From the NCBI GenBank assembly GCA_023846275.1, contig JAIUJO010000144.1:625001-689000 (forward strand): a stretch of DNA of 64,000 nt. Direction: 5' to 3'. A program made the translations under genes and the position numbers. This DNA is from Vanilla planifolia (lineage: Eukaryota > Streptophyta > Magnoliopsida > Asparagales > Orchidaceae). Positions 61,385-64,000 of this stretch are shown here, in pieces; position 1 is the first letter of the stretch; each line of letters starts with the position of its first letter. Below the pieces are notes generated by a model. It worked only from the letters and a program-made list of their open reading frames with translations, was not told the DNA's origin and ran no database searches.

Positions 61385-62103
61385 TTACTAATTTTTTCAT
61401 AGAATTACTTTTTCTAATAAACCATAATCTGTTTTAAAAACACATTGATATAAAAAAAATGAAGTTTTTATAAATGATTATTTATAATTGCCACTTATTT
61501 CTAAATTATTCATTCACTCTCTCTCCTTACATTATTCTCGGCCTTGCTCGCTCCTTTATCCTTACCTACATTCCTATTCCTCTCTCTTTTAATCATTTAT
61601 TTATTCTCTATCATTTTAATGTTATTTTTTCTTTCTTTTTTAATTAAATATTTTTTATCTTTCTCTATTATTATTTTACTATTTATTTTTCATTAATTAT
61701 TACATTCTCTCTTATAGAAAATAATCTCTTGCTTTATTATCTTTTTTTGGCCCATCAATTAATAATATTTAAGAAATCTCACAGGTTGGATAATTTAATA
61801 TTAATATATATATAAATTATATATTGTATTAGAAAAATTTATTAAGTATTTAATTTCAAATTTATAAAAAATGTAAAATAATAGAATAAAATTTTATTTA
61901 GAAATATCTAATTTTTTGAAAATAATAGTTTATGTAATTATTTGATAATTTTATTAAAATAAAATAATTATATTGCAAGATATTAGGGCATATACAACAA
62001 GCATAAATTTTATTTGAAAGTGTATAGGCTTCATAATTTAGAAAATTTTAGAAATTGTTCTTTACCTTTAAAAAAATCACACTACAATATTTTCTCTTTT
62101 GCA

Positions 62104-62222
62104 AATGTTTTTGATGGTACCGACATTTTAGCATTGGAATTCGTTAAAACTCCAAAGTTAGACATGCTTGGGCAAGAGTACGATTGTGTCGGGTGACCTC
62201 TTTAGATGTCAAGTGTTGCACA
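62104..62222 (+). pseudogene. 5S rRNA pseudogene, subtype E (E8)
   Basis: Full-length. TAGCATTGGAATTCGTTAAA, ACTCCAAAGTTAGACATGCT, TGGGCAAGAGTA, TCGGGTGACCTCTTTAGATG, AGTGTTGCACAT. Confidence 0.87.
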
Positions 62223-63418
62223 TATCTTTTAAAAGCATTCTTTTTTTAAATAAAAAATATTAATTTTTATAACATTATTAAATAAAAGAAATAATATAAA
62301 TGAAAATTTATAATTACCATTATAATAATAAATTATTTAAAAATAAATTTATAAAATTATAATTAGTTTAGAATAATAATAATTATAGCACATCATTTCA
62401 TATAATATACTAAAATATTCAATTTAGCTAAACATTAAGCAAAATGACATAATTTGATTATATTAAATCAGAACTAATTTATATTTATAATACCATGCTT
62501 ATGAGGTGTATTTATTTTTTTAAAAAAATATTATTTTATATAATATAATCCATCAAAAATAATATAAATTTAATATTCAAAATATTTTCAAATATTTTTA
62601 ATATTCTTAAATAATTATAAAAATCAAATAGTATTTATATTTTCTTATTATTCAATATTATTTTATTTTTTATTATATTTTATAAATATTGTAAGTTTAT
62701 TATTAAGATTTAACTGTTTTAAATTATTACTTTCATTTTTTTCACTTTAGCTCAATTCTCTCATAATCTCTCCTTCTCTCTCTCCTATAATCATTCTTTT
62801 TTTTTCTTTTCATTTCCTATATCCTAATATTTTTCTTTTCTCTCTCATTTGTCCCATATTACTTTCTCATTTCTATTCCTTTCAATTTTTTTATTTTTTC
62901 TCTCTTTTTCTTTTATGACCTTTTTTTGTTTTCCTATTTATTAAATAATCTATCATTTATCTCTATCGTTATTTTTCTATTTATTTTATTCTAATCAACC
63001 CATAACTTTGTCTCTCTCTTATTAAATAACTATTTCTATCTCTATTATCTTTTTTTATGTAGATAAATTAATAATATTTATCAAATCACTCATATTACAT
63101 GGTTTAATATATAATATTAATGATAATTATATATTTTATTATTTATTTTTTTATGTAATTTAAATATTTTTATGTGAACAATAATGTATTGAAAGAAAAT
63201 CTAATGTGTTATAGTCAATATTTTTGAAAATAATAATTTATGTAATAATTTTTTATTTATTTTGCATAAATATAATATTTTTATTAGAATCAATTAACAC
63301 ATTTTATAGACATAATGGTTTTTAAAAAGTACAAATACATGATATTTTATATTATTTTAGAAATTATTAATTATAGTTAAGAAAATAATTATATGACAAT
63401 GATAATTAGTCTTTTGCA

Positions 63419-63540
63419 TACATGTGCAATCACACAAATATTATAACACTAGATCTAAATTAGAACTCCTAAGTTGGGTATTCTTAAGGAAAAGAACTAT
63501 TAAGATGGATGGCTTCTTGAGAAGGCTTGATATTACACAT
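63419..63540 (+). pseudogene. 5S rRNA pseudogene, subtype A (A8)
   Basis: Full-length. ACACTAGATCTAAATTAGAA, CTCCTAAGTTGGGTATTCTT, AAGATGGATGGCTTCTTGAG, TTGATATTACACAT. Confidence 0.84.
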
Positions 63541-64000
63541 TTTTTCTTAGCATTCCTTTTTTAAATGAGTGAAAAATAATTTTAATATAATATTAATAAT
63601 AATAAAAAATTAAATTATTGAAAAAGATTATTTATAATTACGTTTTTAGTAATTAAAATTTATTATTGTTAATTTTATCTAACAATAAATATGACACATC
63701 ACAAGATATAATAAATCAATAACTTTTGTTTTTTTTTCTTATTCAATAAAATAACTATTAGCAATTACAATAAATTTTAATCAAATTAAGTTTATAATGA
63801 TATATACATGATTTGTATAGATTTTTTAAATAAAGCTGCATTATGTTTTAAAAAATAAGATATTTTAAATTATTTCTTAATCTTGAATAATATTTATATA
63901 TATTATAAACATTATCTCAAATAAAGATGAAATAATTTTGAATACTATTTATTTATGTATTATATTTATAATCTTGAATAATACTTATTATTTAATTAAG

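Larger units (their letters stand above)
61241..64000 (+). repeat. 5S-derived array, right end (untyped-E-A)
   Basis: The array resumes with a damaged 5S (61289). A short spacer follows, with the D-E type pyrimidine tract (about 61495-61750, including CGGCCTTGCTCGCTCC) and no D module. Then come E8 (62104), an E-A spacer with tract 62720-63060, A8 (63419), and AT-rich spacer to the window end. No gene seen; the frame 62014-62196 only crosses E8. Confidence 0.78.

Noticed and set aside
62014-62196. 60-codon frame starting MKVYRLHNLENFRN
   Set aside because: It runs from the spacer leader through the E8 5S pseudogene; it exists only because of that sequence.
1-64000. 5S copies as parts of Cassandra-type TRIM elements or 5S-derived SINEs
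   Set aside because: Those would be dispersed, with their own ends. Here whole 1.3-kb units, including spacers, are homologous and in tandem, all in one direction apart from one inverted block.
1-64000. CRISPR array, tRNA genes, bacterial operons
   Set aside because: Repeat periods are 1.3-7.6 kb with no short direct repeats and spacers, no tRNA cloverleaf was noticed, and the content is plant nuclear.

Overview
The window is plant nuclear DNA, very AT-rich. Two things point to a flowering plant. The recurring ~120-bp elements align along their length with plant 5S rRNA, and the one clear transposon is a plant-type L1 LINE (DUF4283/zinc-knuckle ORF1; endonuclease, reverse transcriptase, zf-RVT and RNase H in ORF2). 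I could not name the species. I see no intact protein-coding gene. The open frames in the spacers are low-complexity Leu/Phe/Ser/Tyr strings read from pyrimidine-rich DNA.

Almost the whole window is one decayed, tandemly arranged 5S rDNA-derived array. I count 38 degenerate 5S copies (some only fragments). Each is followed by a spacer with the same order: T-rich end, AT-rich half, ~300-350-bp pyrimidine-rich tract, AT-rich half, and a conserved ~60-bp leader before the next 5S. The copies fall into five diagnosable subtypes (E, A, B, C, D) that recur in that order, giving a higher-order repeat (HOR) of about 7.6 kb. The D unit is longer (~2.2 kb) because its first spacer half is replaced by a ~1.1-1.6-kb module with a CpG/CGATCG-rich, promoter-like core.

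Layout: 1-3150 tail of one HOR (D unit only); 3151-8519 HOR1 (C lost); 8520-16549 HOR2 (922-bp tandem duplication, B truncated); 16550-26317 HOR3 (B, C and D 5S lost; 5.7-kb LINE at 19592-25290 inside the D module); 26318-35115 HOR4 (spacer duplication with a misplaced D-module scrap); 35116-43177 HOR5 (360-bp foldback in unit B; 23-N gap); 43178-48656 HOR6 (E 5S truncated, D module deleted); 48657-55190 HOR7; 55191-57790 two inverted units of a more ancestral type; 57791-59000 a direct fragment; 59000-61240 a ~2.2-kb block unrelated to the array; 61241-64000 direct D/E/A-like units.

The 5S copies look transcriptionally dead. They have lost the conserved CpGs of plant 5S rRNA in the C-to-T/G-to-A direction and many are truncated. 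The most interesting features are the five-subunit organisation, the promoter-like module fixed in one subunit, and the set of rearrangements (foldback, inversion, duplications, deletions). All calls were made by eye; boundaries are good to roughly 5-10 bp for 5S copies and 20-50 bp for modules.
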